From NCBI GenBank assembly GCA_963402885.1, contig OY727096.1, positions 20,317,820-20,381,819 on the forward strand: a stretch of 64,000 nt of DNA, read 5' to 3'. Positions 1-11,500 of this stretch are shown here, piece by piece. Made by a program: the position numbers and the translations under genes. Position 1 is the stretch's first letter; each line of letters opens with the position of its first letter. The notes under the pieces are model-generated. The model had not been told where the DNA came from and made no database searches. It saw only the letters and a program-made list of their open reading frames with translations. Source of the stretch: Antedon bifida. Its lineage: Eukaryota; Echinodermata; Crinoidea; Comatulida; Antedonidae.

Positions 1-80
1 CAGTGGCAGCGAATTTTTGTTTAGATTATTTAGTTTAAAAGATATTAATCAATAATTAATTCTTCACCTTCTAAAAATAG

Positions 81-2626
81 ATAAGAAAATCGGCTGCAAA
101 CAAACTTTACGAAACGTTATTGATGTTTGATGACTTGACCCCAGAAGAAAACCAAGAGGAGATTCTAACAATACTTGGTGATACCATGTGGTCAGTTTTC
201 ATTGTAGTATATTATTTATTTATTCTGTCTTTATACTGAATGACACTTTCAGTGCTAAAGCATTGATTTCCGAAGTTGTTCAGTAGAGAACATTAACATT
301 ATAATAAAAAAGACAAATAAAACAGTGATTTACATTAGTACACACACATTTACAATATAACTATCTACAGTGTATATAAATAATGGAAGAATTCAAGGTA
401 AAAGATAATTAATACTTATAATCAGTAATATTATGGATTGAATTTTTAAAAGTTGAAAGTGTCATAAATTTTAGTTTGTTTTTGTGTCATTTGAAAGTTT
501 GTTCCATAATTTGGTTGATCGATATACAAAAGTTCTTTTACCTTGTGTATATTTCAAATTGTTTTAATGTTCACAGCAAAGTTTTGAAAATATTGTTCTT
601 TGTTTATAAAATCTTTTAAAAATTGATCCATAGTAAATTTATACAATCTCTATACCTAAAAAAACGACAATATTTGAAATTGTTTTTTTCAGGGATGATA
701 TCGATATGGACAAAATACGAGAGGTTAGAAATAAGCTTTGTGACCTTGTTGAAGTTGCAAGACCTAAGCTTGTGGTAAGAGGCAATAATGTAATGCAAAC
801 TTTATATCAATAATGTAGTATACAACTACAGGTTCCGTTTCTGACAAATCAAATTACAATATAAATCTCTGTTTACACTATCAAACTAGTTTGACAAAAA
901 CGTGTGATGTGCCCAAATATGGTAGTGCTATGACGACATCATGTCCATATTATGGGCACATCACATTTTGTTGTCACTAAAAGTTTGATAATGTAGACAG
1001 AGCTTTAAACATGGTTTCCATCAATACACTTATCCTGAAAAAATGTTGACATTGAAAGGTATAAATTGAATTAGTAAAATATTGATTTTCAATATTAATA
1101 TAAATAAGAAAAACAAATTTTAAATGGAATTGTTTAATAATTTTTTAGGGAGGTGTAAAGAAGGCGTCATCTGCTTCTTCTACAAGCAAAGGTGATGATA
1201 TGGACCACTATAAAGGTATAGTAATCTATCATTTTCATTAAAAAATGTAATTCATTTTTCCAGCAGCTGTAATATTTAGTAAATAGGATTTCACAAGAAG
1301 TTTTAGACTGAAAATGTATGTGACTAACACTACCTTATAAGGAATACATTTATATGTAAATTTGTTCTTTCTTCTGTTTAGATCTTCTTGGGCGTGTTGG
1401 ATACTAAATGATGTTTGTATTCTGCAAGTGTGGCGATTCTTAATTGTAATGATAATTAATGAAATTTCTTCTGAAAATAATTTGCAAGATGCCTTAATTT
1501 CTCTACCCATTAGAATAACCTCTCTTAACTCCTGAAATAACAGGAAACTGGAAAATAAAACGTAGTAACTTCCCAATGAACCAAATTTGATTTAATACAA
1601 ATGTATTCATAAAGGTCAAATATTTGGGGGAAAAAATGTTTGTATTCTGCAAGTATGGCGATTCTTAATTGTAATGATAATGACAATTTTAAGCTAAGCT
1701 CCTGATGAATAATTTCTTCTATATATACACATTCAACAGTGAGTAACTCATCAACTATAGGATGGATAAACTATTTTATAATTTATCATGTTTATAAACT
1801 AAGTCTCATTTGAGGCTTTGGGAGTGGCGTTGAAAGAGTTGTGAGTTAAAACCCTGGCACTAGGTCAGGATTGAACTGTGGACCTTTGGATTGGAAGGCA
1901 AGCATGTTAACCACCAAGATGTTCTTGTGAAACAATGCTTTGGAGTGTTGCTGTACATGAAATACAAGGGGTTTATTCACCACCATCTTGATCATGTTGT
2001 GTACATGGGTAAAGCTGGTTTACTCTCCATCATGTTTATTAACCATTCCCTTTTCTCGCCATTTAGAAGAATATTGTTTTTTTGTTACAACTACATTTTT
2101 TGGGCATATTTGCTTATGTGGGCACATATAAAAATAACATTACCCTTGGAGGTATACCACCATCATTATATCATTACAGTATTCTTAAGTAAAAACTGAA
2201 ATTGTATACCACCATTACCATACCATTGTGTTTGTTGCAGTTGTTAATTGTTTAAAAATCTATGGAGTTTTAAATATATAAGTAAATAAGTATGATTTAA
2301 CCATGGACCAATCTAGTGTTATTGGTCAACAGATGCCATTTTTCTACCCTTCAAAGTGAAATGGAATAGTCAAGGTGAACAGTTTTATAATTTTATATCT
2401 CCCTTTTAAGTAATTATTCTGCCTATATCTATCAAGGACTCTGACCGTTGCTAGACGTGGAGCAAATCTTCTAGTCCAGGATGTTATTGGTACTTGTATT
2501 TTTCGTTTTATAGAGCCAGTGGAGAAGGGTGGTGGTGAGAGGTGCTCGTCTTCCCCTCGATCTATCCGCTATACCTTATCTATGATGTGCAATCTGTTGA
2601 TAATAAATTTCAAATTGTGTTTATAA
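81..2626 (+). CDS. TBCD: Tubulin-specific chaperone D (tubulin folding cofactor D), C-terminal exons, 5'-partial
   Basis: TBCD is a cytosolic HEAT-repeat chaperone that binds beta-tubulin during alpha/beta-tubulin heterodimer assembly and recycling. Only the 3' end of the gene is here. Coding exons with consistent phases are 81-190, 693-774, 1149-1215 and 2514-2626 (stop TAA 2624-2626). The first two encode RKSAANKLYETLLMFDDL, then ILTILGDTMW, then IREVRNKLCDLVEVARPKLV. This matches the end of vertebrate TBCD (pattern RK..A..VYETLL, LSDT.W, VRE.RN.LCDLL.V..P.LV). All junctions are AG/GT. In vertebrates the protein ends a few residues after the Leu-Val pair. Here two further exons add about 60 residues: a Ser/Lys-rich stretch (GGVKKASSASSTSKGDD) and then EPVEKGGGERCSSSPR and a hydrophobic end. 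That tail rests on splice signals alone. Identity is firm; the exact C-terminus is less so. Confidence 0.88.
862..1008. repeat. MITE, TCTGTCTACACTATC family (copy 1 of 8)
   Basis: This is an inverted-repeat element in a TBCD intron. It carries GTTTACACTATCAAACTAG at the left, GTGATGTGCCCAAATATGG inside, and ATGTAGACAGAGCTTT at the right. The inner ATGGGCACATCACATTTTG is an imperfect reverse complement of the left half, so the whole element folds on itself. It is flanked by TA on both sides. Confidence 0.75.
1800..1930 (-). repeat. tRNA-derived SINE-like relic
   Basis: Read on the minus strand, a box-A-like TGGTTAACATGC and a box-B-like GTTCAATCC are spaced as in a tRNA body. The rest does not fold as an intact tRNA. 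It looks like an old tRNA-derived SINE in the last TBCD intron. Confidence 0.4.
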
Positions 2627-2828
2627 TTTTGAAATTGTATAAAACCAAAGACTGAGATTTATTTCTGTTATGCTGTTATTTACATGCCTTTAGTATGTTT
2701 TCAAGCATTTTGTTATTTCTTAAATTATAATTAATGAAATATAATGTATGTACATTAATAATGTATTTGTTTACATTGTAGGCACATCGCTTCTGTTTTA
2801 GCAGTAGCTAAGCTGATCATTTTGCATA

Positions 2829-2834
2829 AATAAA
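2829..2834 (+). promoter_or_regulatory. Poly(A) signal AATAAA, TBCD
   Basis: A canonical AATAAA lies about 200 bases after the TBCD stop codon, in AT-rich 3' UTR-like sequence. It is the likely 3' end of the TBCD transcript. Confidence 0.6.
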
Positions 2835-3011
2835 GCATCTTTAATTTACTATTGTGTCATCGATCGTGGTATATTATGTTTATGTGTTCCAATCAAGCTC
2901 CAAGGGATTTGATAAATTAGAAAAACTAATGAGGTATCTGGTTATAAAATAAGCGATATTTACCTTATTATTTCAAGAATATCGTTAGAGGCTATATAGC
3001 AGCTAGAACGT

Positions 3012-3300
3012 TTAAAGATATATTGTTCCCCTACAGAAATAATTTTTTTAAATGTTTTGTTGAATATGCCATTTTAATGGAACATAATAGTTATTCACTT
3101 TGACCAAAAACTGGATCGAAAAAAAAATATATTTTTAAAGAAATACCTAAATTGTCTGTCAGACAATGTTTTTTTTTGTCTTTTTATAAGTGAAATAATT
3201 TTTTTTTTTCTACAGAAGTGAACAACTTTATTAAAACTGCAAAATGGTCTTAATTTATTAACCTTTATTTTTCAGGTTTTTGGGGGACAATACATCTTTA
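3012..3300. repeat. MITE, TTAA-flanked family (copy 1 of 4)
   Basis: It starts TTTAAAGATATATTGTTCCCC and ends GGGGGACAATACATCTTTAA, so it is an inverted-repeat element flanked by TTAA. The same body appears at 28817-29170, about 31062-31274 and 54732-55084. TTAA target duplications are known for the piggyBac and Kolobok superfamilies. No transposase is present. Confidence 0.75.
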
Positions 3301-3889
3301 AATATTCACGATTATTTTTAAAAGAATTATCGTACGTTTTGGAAATTAGCCCATCACCAGAAGTCTATTACATATATTATATTTAACTCAAATAAAATAC
3401 TGTATATCATATGCACCACATTTAAGTTTTGATATTACCGTACATCTAAATATACAGTAGTTGGTGTACTTCAGTTATTGCAGTACCGTTTGACGTAGGC
3501 CTATTAGACTAAACATTTTAAGTGCCTTGAAGGTATTTCTTGCAAATTTCTGTTGCCAACACGAAACGAGGAACGCACTTTTTAAGGAGAACATTTCATC
3601 ATTTCGGAAATTTCACATGTGAATTAAAACAAATATCGAACCAACAGTAGAGATACTGTTCACTATAATATAATGTCTATGGGTAAGATAATAGTCCCTA
3701 ATGAACGATGGTAATTAACCATGTTAAATGACTGGCCTTATTATAGGATTAGAGATCACGAACATGTTCAGTTCATAGGTTATAAAAACACATACATTTT
3801 ACTCAAACCAGGACATGCGTGATCGGCCTACAGATTTTTTTTCAATATTTCCCCACAGATATAGATTATCACATAAACTTTGGTTTGTT

Positions 3890-4055
3890 TATTGGGTAGG
3901 CGGGGCTTATCTGTTATGTAGCGTTAATACAGCTCGCTACCGCGCGTAGGCCTATTACCCGATCCTGAACTTAAATAGCTAGCAGTGACATACTTGAAGG
4001 AGAGATAGTGACTTCAGACGTTTAGTGGCTATCTGCAATTATTCGGTAAAGAAGT
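3890..4055 (+). promoter_or_regulatory. Candidate promoter and first non-coding exon of FAM20C
   Basis: A locally GC-richer stretch contains a GC-box-like GGCGGGGC, several CpGs (CTCGCTACCGCGCGTAGG) and a weak TATA-like TTAAATAG at about 3971. A strong donor (AAGT|GTAAGT) follows at 4056. Other donor-like sites lie at 5067 (GCAAA|GTAAGC) and 5301 (TTACG|GTAAGT), the latter with an acceptor at 5230-5231. These could be alternative 5' UTR exons spliced to the acceptor at 8421-8422. This is inference from signals only; RNA evidence would be decisive. Confidence 0.3.
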
Positions 4056-5231
4056 GTAAGTTTAATTGATATTGTCTGTGAGTTCGTATAGGCCTAATAC
4101 CATTCTGGCGAAAGTGGCAGAAAACGTATGCTGTATGCGGAATTATTAAAGGTGGGAGCTCCGTTATTTTTAAACATTTTATTTACAGGATTTTCTTATG
4201 CGCTATATAAAAGAATGCTTTTAAAAAATGTGTGAATAGAAAATTCGAGAATGAGGCATTGAAAGTTCGGTTAGCGAGATTTCGCGTTTGATGTTTTCTT
4301 TGTACGCCGACAAATGATTGAACAATGTCAACGAACGTTACCCGTTACCGACCAACAAAATGACTATATTAGGCTACTAGCCCTACTAAGTCACGAGAAT
4401 TAATAATCAAATAAATTGTATATCAGTTTGATATTTCAAGTAATTAGCCTACGTTTCATATGATACTGAATAGAAATATTATTTTAAAACTTTAAGGACA
4501 TTGATGATGACGACAATCGCGTCATTTCCACTACGTATTTACCGCAATTCCATAATAATGATTTTAGTGCTTTTTGGTGACGCATAGGCGGTTTAGAAGT
4601 GAGCACACTGCCCTACTTTGCTAAATACACGTAGGCCACCCCCAAATTCTGTGTATAAGATTATAACGAACGTTTTACCTTAAGACAATCTGTTTTGTTT
4701 ACATGTTTAAAAGTAACCTTGTAAAAATAAATATTCTCCCTATCTATAGAAAGCTAGGTTAAAAACAGCTTTAGTCCACGAAAACAGGAAAATCAACCAA
4801 ATCGTGGGGCATTGCAGCAAGCCGGTATAAATGTAGCATCGGAAGTAAAAAAACTCGTTGTAGGTATAAATTGATTTAATAATTTAGCTTATTATTTATG
4901 TGAAAATGTTTTTTTTTCAAGGGGGGAATTTTATGGTTACAAAATGTAACGCATGCGTGATGCGTTTGAAGGACATGTATCTTCTTTTCACACGCTGTTG
5001 TATCTCAGCGAACTTTCTCAACCCGAGCCAATTGCGGGGAAACTTAGCGGAAATCGTGACAGCAAAGTAAGCACTTACTCATTCGTTTTTAGACATGGCG
5101 CTCTCACCGTAATATATCAGGTTTGTTATGAATTTCAAGCGATATTGCTTTGTTTACATGAATGTGTAACAATGAAGATGTAAGGTATATTAAGCAGGTT
5201 TCTGAATATTGATTTAAGTTTATTGTTTTAG

Positions 5232-5300
5232 CTAGGCCGATGATAGGCTGCAGCAGCAGACTATCGTCTGAAGTAGCCCACCGTGTCATTGTGCTTTACG
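5232..5300 (+). other. Candidate untranslated exon
   Basis: The 69-bp segment is bounded by a pyrimidine-rich acceptor (TTGTTTTAG) and a consensus donor (GTAAGT). It has no useful ORF. It could be a 5' UTR exon of the FAM20C gene. Confidence 0.3.
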
Positions 5301-7670
5301 GTAAGTACGGGCTCTCTGCATGAAGTAGTGCAGTGCGGCCTAACAAATGCTATGAATTGACTCAATGAAATCACGAATATGCATCCTAGCATTTTATTTG
5401 TTATATATTATTACTGTAATTTAAATTGTCTTAAAATGGTAAAAATAACAATACATGCCTGTAATTCTAAACTACAGCTTCTCACTGCATAAGATTAGCT
5501 ACTATTTCTGTTGTGTAATATCAATTTACCAGCCTATTAAATTTAAAGCAGTCTCTTTGAATTTAATATGTTGTCTTATTTACATTAAATATTTTTATAA
5601 ATTGTTTGAAATGTTGTTTTTTATTTAAGAAATATCGACTTTTTTTTCCAGAAATTGTATATGTTGCCATAAAGTAATAAAATCATACAATATTCATTTC
5701 TTTTTTTCAATTTAGATTCTACTTTATAAAGCAATAAAAATATACAATCTTCTACATTATTTTATTGTGCTTATAATTGTAACTAGGCCAGATTTCATAT
5801 TGATAGCATAACTGTACAATAAAACTATAAATATTAATATATTGTTGTATTTCAAATGTCTATTGTACTTGGCTTTAAAGTATGTATATAATTCCAAAAT
5901 ATAAAAAGTAGCTTTTGTATTTTGTGTCATTCATGCTTTGTACATTACTTGATGAGCGTGGCCAGCTTTGCTGGTCATAAGAAACAAATTTGTAGTAATA
6001 AAGCACCATGAAATAACCAAGTTCATAGTTTTTATTTATTGTATTAAGCTCTACCCATGGTATTGAGAACTTTCTCCAGTTGATCTGGCTTTCTACTTAG
6101 TTAATTCCAAAATATATATGTACTGTATGTATGAAAATAGATAGGTCGGTATAAATACTCAAATTTATATGAAAAGCATCTTTTTTGTAATAGGAGGTCC
6201 GAGGAGTTGTCAAAGGCCTCAATAAGTACCTCTACCAAATATATTCAATGAGAGAGGAGAGATGTTTGAGTGCTCAATAAACCGTTTTAAAGTCTGCAAG
6301 TTCACAGGTGCATTCTGTTCTGCAACTAAAAGTTTCAATCTCCATTTATTTTTTTCCAAATTGCTTAAGATTAAATGATAAAGTAAATGTTTAAAATGAA
6401 GCGAAAATGGAGGGAAAATGAGCAATGCTAGTTTTTATGGCTACCCTTATAACTTTAGAACAATAGCAATAAAAACATGACAATGACAGGACAATGCATA
6501 AACAAATAAGACAAATTACAATACACAAAGCAAACTATAGACTAACATTTTGTTAAAAATTTAGTAAAGCACAGTACAGATTTTTGCATATAAAAAGAGA
6601 GAAAACAACGTCATGCTTATCTTATGACCGGGTGAATGGTGGCTCCAAATCTGACTACGTAGTGCGTGATTTAACCAAAGAATTATTCCTCACATTACAA
6701 GAACAAGGCCCACTGCCTTTGGATCGACATTGTAAACATTGTTAATATCTGTATGTACAGTATATATCTTAACTATAAGAGGAAAAGCCTATTTAGCCTT
6801 AAAAATAAATAAGTTTCATAGCAAAAGTCATTACCCCAGTCATTCATGTAAAATAAAAAATGTCTAAACACTGTTATATTTTCAAGCTTTAATGTGTGTA
6901 GATTTAAATAATATTTCATCCTAAACTATACACTAGATGACCATATTAGTATCATAGTTAAAGTTGGGAACATACACACCCAAATGTAATAGGATATAAG
7001 ATAATAACTAAATCGCTCTCATTTATCGTTCATCATGAAATTTGCCAATTTGACACTTAATAAAATGCAAAACCATTAGCAAAGAAATAGGATACATTGA
7101 TGTAATTACATGTATGGGAATACTAAATACAAAAAAAATGTTTTTAACAATGTTCAAATAAAGTACTAAAGGTTGTCACATTGAACTGTATATAGAATAC
7201 ATGAACTATGTACAGTATTCATGTACTGTAGTATTGTAATAGGCAGATGTGTAAAAAAAGTTTTTTTTTTTTAATTTGTAAATTGCCTAGATATTTAAAT
7301 CAACACATTATTATGCAAATATATTTCCCTTTATTATAAATGTAATTTTAACTTTGATGTACCTGTACCTTTTTCTTTTGAGAATCTTTTCATTATGAAT
7401 AGTACATTATCATTAAATATTGAAATTACAATGTTTGGATGCTTGCCATTGTGTTGTTTTTTGGCAGATAAATATTTGTTACAGCCTTCCACTGAACCTC
7501 ATTTTTGACAACATCCACTTTTTGATATAGGGCCTACAAAATATTATCACCCACTCAATTAAATGTCACCCACTCATTTTTTGCAAAAAGGTTTTTGCAG
7601 AGTTATCAATTGCGTATTGACTCAGAGATATATGTTAAGACTTGTTAATTGCCTACAGGTCCAAAGTCTA

Positions 7671-7790
7671 AAGCTCTGTCTACACTATCTAGTTTGACAA
7701 AAAAAAGTGTGATGTGCCCAATATGGTAGTGATCTGACATCATCATGTTCATATATGGGCATATCACATTTTTTTGTCCACATAAATTGC
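7671..7790. repeat. MITE, TCTGTCTACACTATC family (copy 2, right end lost)
   Basis: The left terminus AAGCTCTGTCTACACTATC is intact and the internal GTGTGATGTGCCC and ATATGGGCATATCACATTT are present. The right terminal repeat is missing. Confidence 0.75.
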
Positions 7791-8422
7791 TTCGGCCTCA
7801 TGGAGTATGGAACCTGAACGTAGGTATTTCCCAGATTCCGTGAGCAAGCAGGGTGTAACTAATAATATTTTTTTATAAATATATTTTTATATTTTAATGT
7901 TATTTGTAATAATTATTTAATGTACAATACTGGAAGTTGGAGTGGAGGGGCACACCATTCCCGGTGATAGTGGTTATTGTACTGCTCTTGCCTCTCCTCA
8001 GCTTTCCACTTCCTTTGTTTTGCATCATGTTTGTTTTTGTGTTCTGTTTATTTGTCTGCTGGATGGAAGGAATAAAATAAAATATATAAGATTTAGCTTA
8101 GGCTTGGTTCCTACTAGGATGCAACATAAGGATGTAAGTCTAATGCAAGTAAATTAACAATGACAGTGACAGTTCGAATAATCCATCGCTTACAATTGGT
8201 CAAATTTACTTTTGTTGCACTTAAGTTTTGGAAAAGTGTGAACTAAGTATTAGTGCACCTGTGCTTTAAAATAATTTCAGCTGACTGACTCCACCCACCT
8301 CAACAATTCTTCAAGGAACCAGTCAATTTACCCATTTTCTTAAAATTTATAGAATGTTCTAGTTGTATCTGAACCTTTGATTACTGTTTTCCTAATCAAT
8401 ATTTTCTCTTTATTTCTTCTAG

Positions 8423-8588
8423 TAATAGCCACATCAACATCCAAGTGATGATGTTACATATATGTAATTGAGCTCTTTGATGTGTGTAGGCCTCCGGACA
8501 TTTTCTGTGAGAGATGATTAAAAAACTTGCAATACGCAGACAATGAGGTGTCTATGTTTATAAAGAAAATTGAAGCATTTCCACAAGC
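8423..8588 (+). other. FAM20C 5' UTR part of the first coding exon
   Basis: An acceptor (TTTATTTCTTCTAG) ends at 8422. The following 166 bases lead to the ATG without another in-frame ATG and contain an in-frame TGA. Hence the coding exon probably begins at 8423 and upstream exons are untranslated. Confidence 0.5.
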
Positions 8589-11500
8589 ATGAAGCTTAAA
8601 CAGAGATTCGCTGTATTCTCTGCACTTATAGCATTTGTGTTATTAGGCACGCTATGCTACTTAACTCTAAACGATATCGAACATGGCGGTAGTAAGTCAA
8701 ACAAAATCAAGGAAAAGGACTACATTCACCCTCAAACTGTTTATGATCCAAACCAAGTTGGCTTTCAAATACGTAAAAAACTAGACAAAAGTGACTCTCG
8801 ATCAGGGTCGACAAAAAATAGCACTAACAAACCAAATCAAGACAATGCCTTAAATGTAGCGAAATTAGAACAGATGTACCAGGCTCAGTCAAATCGTTCC
8901 AGACCGCATGGCTTTCCAGATGAAGGGAACTTTTTTAATATTTATCATAAATTTTCGCGTTTCGATCCAGCAATTTTACCAAAGACAGAGGGAAAGTTTA
9001 ATGCGTTATTCCGGGATTACCCAAGTTCGAACTTGGTACCAAAAGAAGGACTTGCTACTTTATTAAAGCCTCGCAAAGCACGAAAAGGGTAAGCATAAAT
9101 TTTATTTATTATTATGCATCATGCGACCTAACAAATCATTCTGAAGCCTTAATAGTCCAGTAAAAATATGGTTGAACCTAGAACAAATTGCAACAGAATT
9201 TTTTTTTGTTTTATTTGGTTGATATGGTGAACATGAACATCATATCCAAAGTTACCAAATCGGACATCGGGAAGTTGGTTAATTAGCATAAATTCAAAAT
9301 GGCCGCCATTTGCTATTTTAAAGCCCCATATCTCCTTAACGGTTGGATTTAGACCACCTAAGTGCATTACGAGTGGATATAAATGTGATATTAAACATTC
9401 TAATTGGCATATTTAAATTTCCATATGACGTACCTATGACGTCATATGGTAGTTGTGACGTCATAAATTATGTTATAAATGCTTAAATGACATTATACTA
9501 TGCGAACAATTTAGAAACTGCAGAAAAACAAGTTACCTAACATTCTCCTTGTTGAAATGAACATAATTTCCAAAGTTTACCAAAATCGGACGTCAGGAAG
9601 TGTGTTAATTAGCATAAATTCAAAATGGGCGCTATTTACTATATCATTTTGAAGACCTATATCTCCTTAATGGTGGTTTTAGACCACCAAAGTGCATTGC
9701 GAGTAGATATAAATGTGACATTAAACTTTCCAATTAGCACATTTAAATTACCATATGACGTAAATATGACGTCATAAGGTAGTTGTGACGTCATATATTA
9801 TGTTATAACTGCTTAAATGGCATTATCCCATGCTAAAAAATGTAGAAAAAAAACTGCAGGAAAACAATTTTCTAACAATTTCCTGTTGAAATGAACATAA
9901 TATCCTAAGTTCACCAAAATCAGACTTCAAAATGGCTGCTATTTACTATACCATTTTGAAGCCCTGTATCTCCTAATAGCGGTTGGGTTTAGACAGCCTA
10001 TGTGCATTACGAGTAGATATATATGTAAAAACCGTTGAAATTTATCATTAAGTTTCCATTTACAAAATCTTATGAAAATAGTTAGTCTACAGAACCGTAT
10101 AAAAGGTGATCATCAACTGTATTTCCGAAACTGATTTGTACTCAAGCGCACATCTTGTTTTGTGTTTCCTAAAACTACATCTTTTAGAACTTTATCTCTT
10201 TAAATTGGTAAAGGAATAAAAAAAATATTGTAATGAGGCGATTGTCTGTGGGTCAGGCTATTCAAACCCATCATTCCCACAAACTCATCTCAATTCCCCA
10301 ACTGGAAATTGAGATGATACATGAAATGATAGATGTCATACTGTAGTTTTCGGTATAGTCAGCATCTCCATTCTGCTCTTTCAAAGTTGCTATTTCATTG
10401 CATCTGTTTGGTGTCGATCATTTATGAGACAACAACTTTTTATGATGTTTTATATAATGTTTATCTTTTGAATGATGTTTCCAAGATTCAATGAGCATAT
10501 AACAACGACACTTCATCCTAGTGTTAACTAGGATGAAGAACCATCAGTTAAAGATACACATCAACGGAATCCAAAAGGGGTTGTTAAGGTAATAAAGTAA
10601 TTTTCAAACTTGCCACTACTAATTACAGTATTTTTCGACAAGACAGTATTCAACTTCCTTGACAGAAAATGTCAGAAAAATGGAATAGAAACTTTGAATG
10701 CAGATGGGGATCTATTAAATATCTTACTTTGCCATAATTAAAAAAAGCGATTGCGTTTTAAGACAGAAGAAGCAAAAAATAGTGGAATAATTGGTACTTA
10801 AAGAAAACATCTTAAGGAGCTTTGTAATGCTCTGCACTTACAAAGAAACAGGGGGATGCATTCTATTCAAAGCAAGAACTGTTCGGTCCAAAATTAAAAA
10901 AGACATCAGAAAAGCCAATGAAGTAGACTTGCTGTGCCTACATGTATGGTGGAAGTATTTTGACGGCGCCAACATTACATTTTCTATGTATGTACTTTGG
11001 ATGGGAGACTTACTGTGATCCAACTCCATATTTAGGATGGGGTCGAATTATTAAATCCCAGACTCATTACAGAATTAAGAATCCTGTTTAAATATAATTG
11101 AGATATATGAGATATATATGCAGTTATAAAAAGTTGCAGAAAATTAACTGGAATGTTCTATTGCATGTTGTGAAGGGTGGCCGAATAACTTCTGATACCC
11201 ATGATCTTAACCTGGTTGTGGTAAATGCTATTTTCATGAGATTAAAAACATTTTTTCCTTTCGGTTTCTATATTTTCCCCCTAGAATAATGCCAATTGAG
11301 CATTATTGTGACAAAATACATGACGTCATATGTCTTATGACATCATAGGTACGTTATATGGCAATTTAAATATGCTAATTATAAAGTTTAATATCACATT
11401 TATATCTACTCGCAATGCACTTAGGTGGTCTAAAACCAAGCGTTAAGGAGATATGGAGCTTCAAAATGGTATGATAAATAGCGGCCATTTTGAATGTATG

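Larger units (their letters stand above)
2835..8422. other. TBCD-FAM20C spacer and probable FAM20C 5' non-coding region
   Basis: No protein-coding gene is seen. The stretch holds a TTAA-flanked MITE (3012-3300), a less AT-rich promoter-like segment (about 3890-4060), candidate non-coding exons near 5066 and 5232-5300, and a partial MITE (7671-7790). ORFs here (for example 4953-5183) resemble no known family and overlap the candidate untranslated exons. Confidence 0.5.

Noticed and set aside
4953..5183. 76-residue ORF upstream of FAM20C
   Set aside because: It overlaps a likely untranslated region with good splice donors and shows no recognisable domain.
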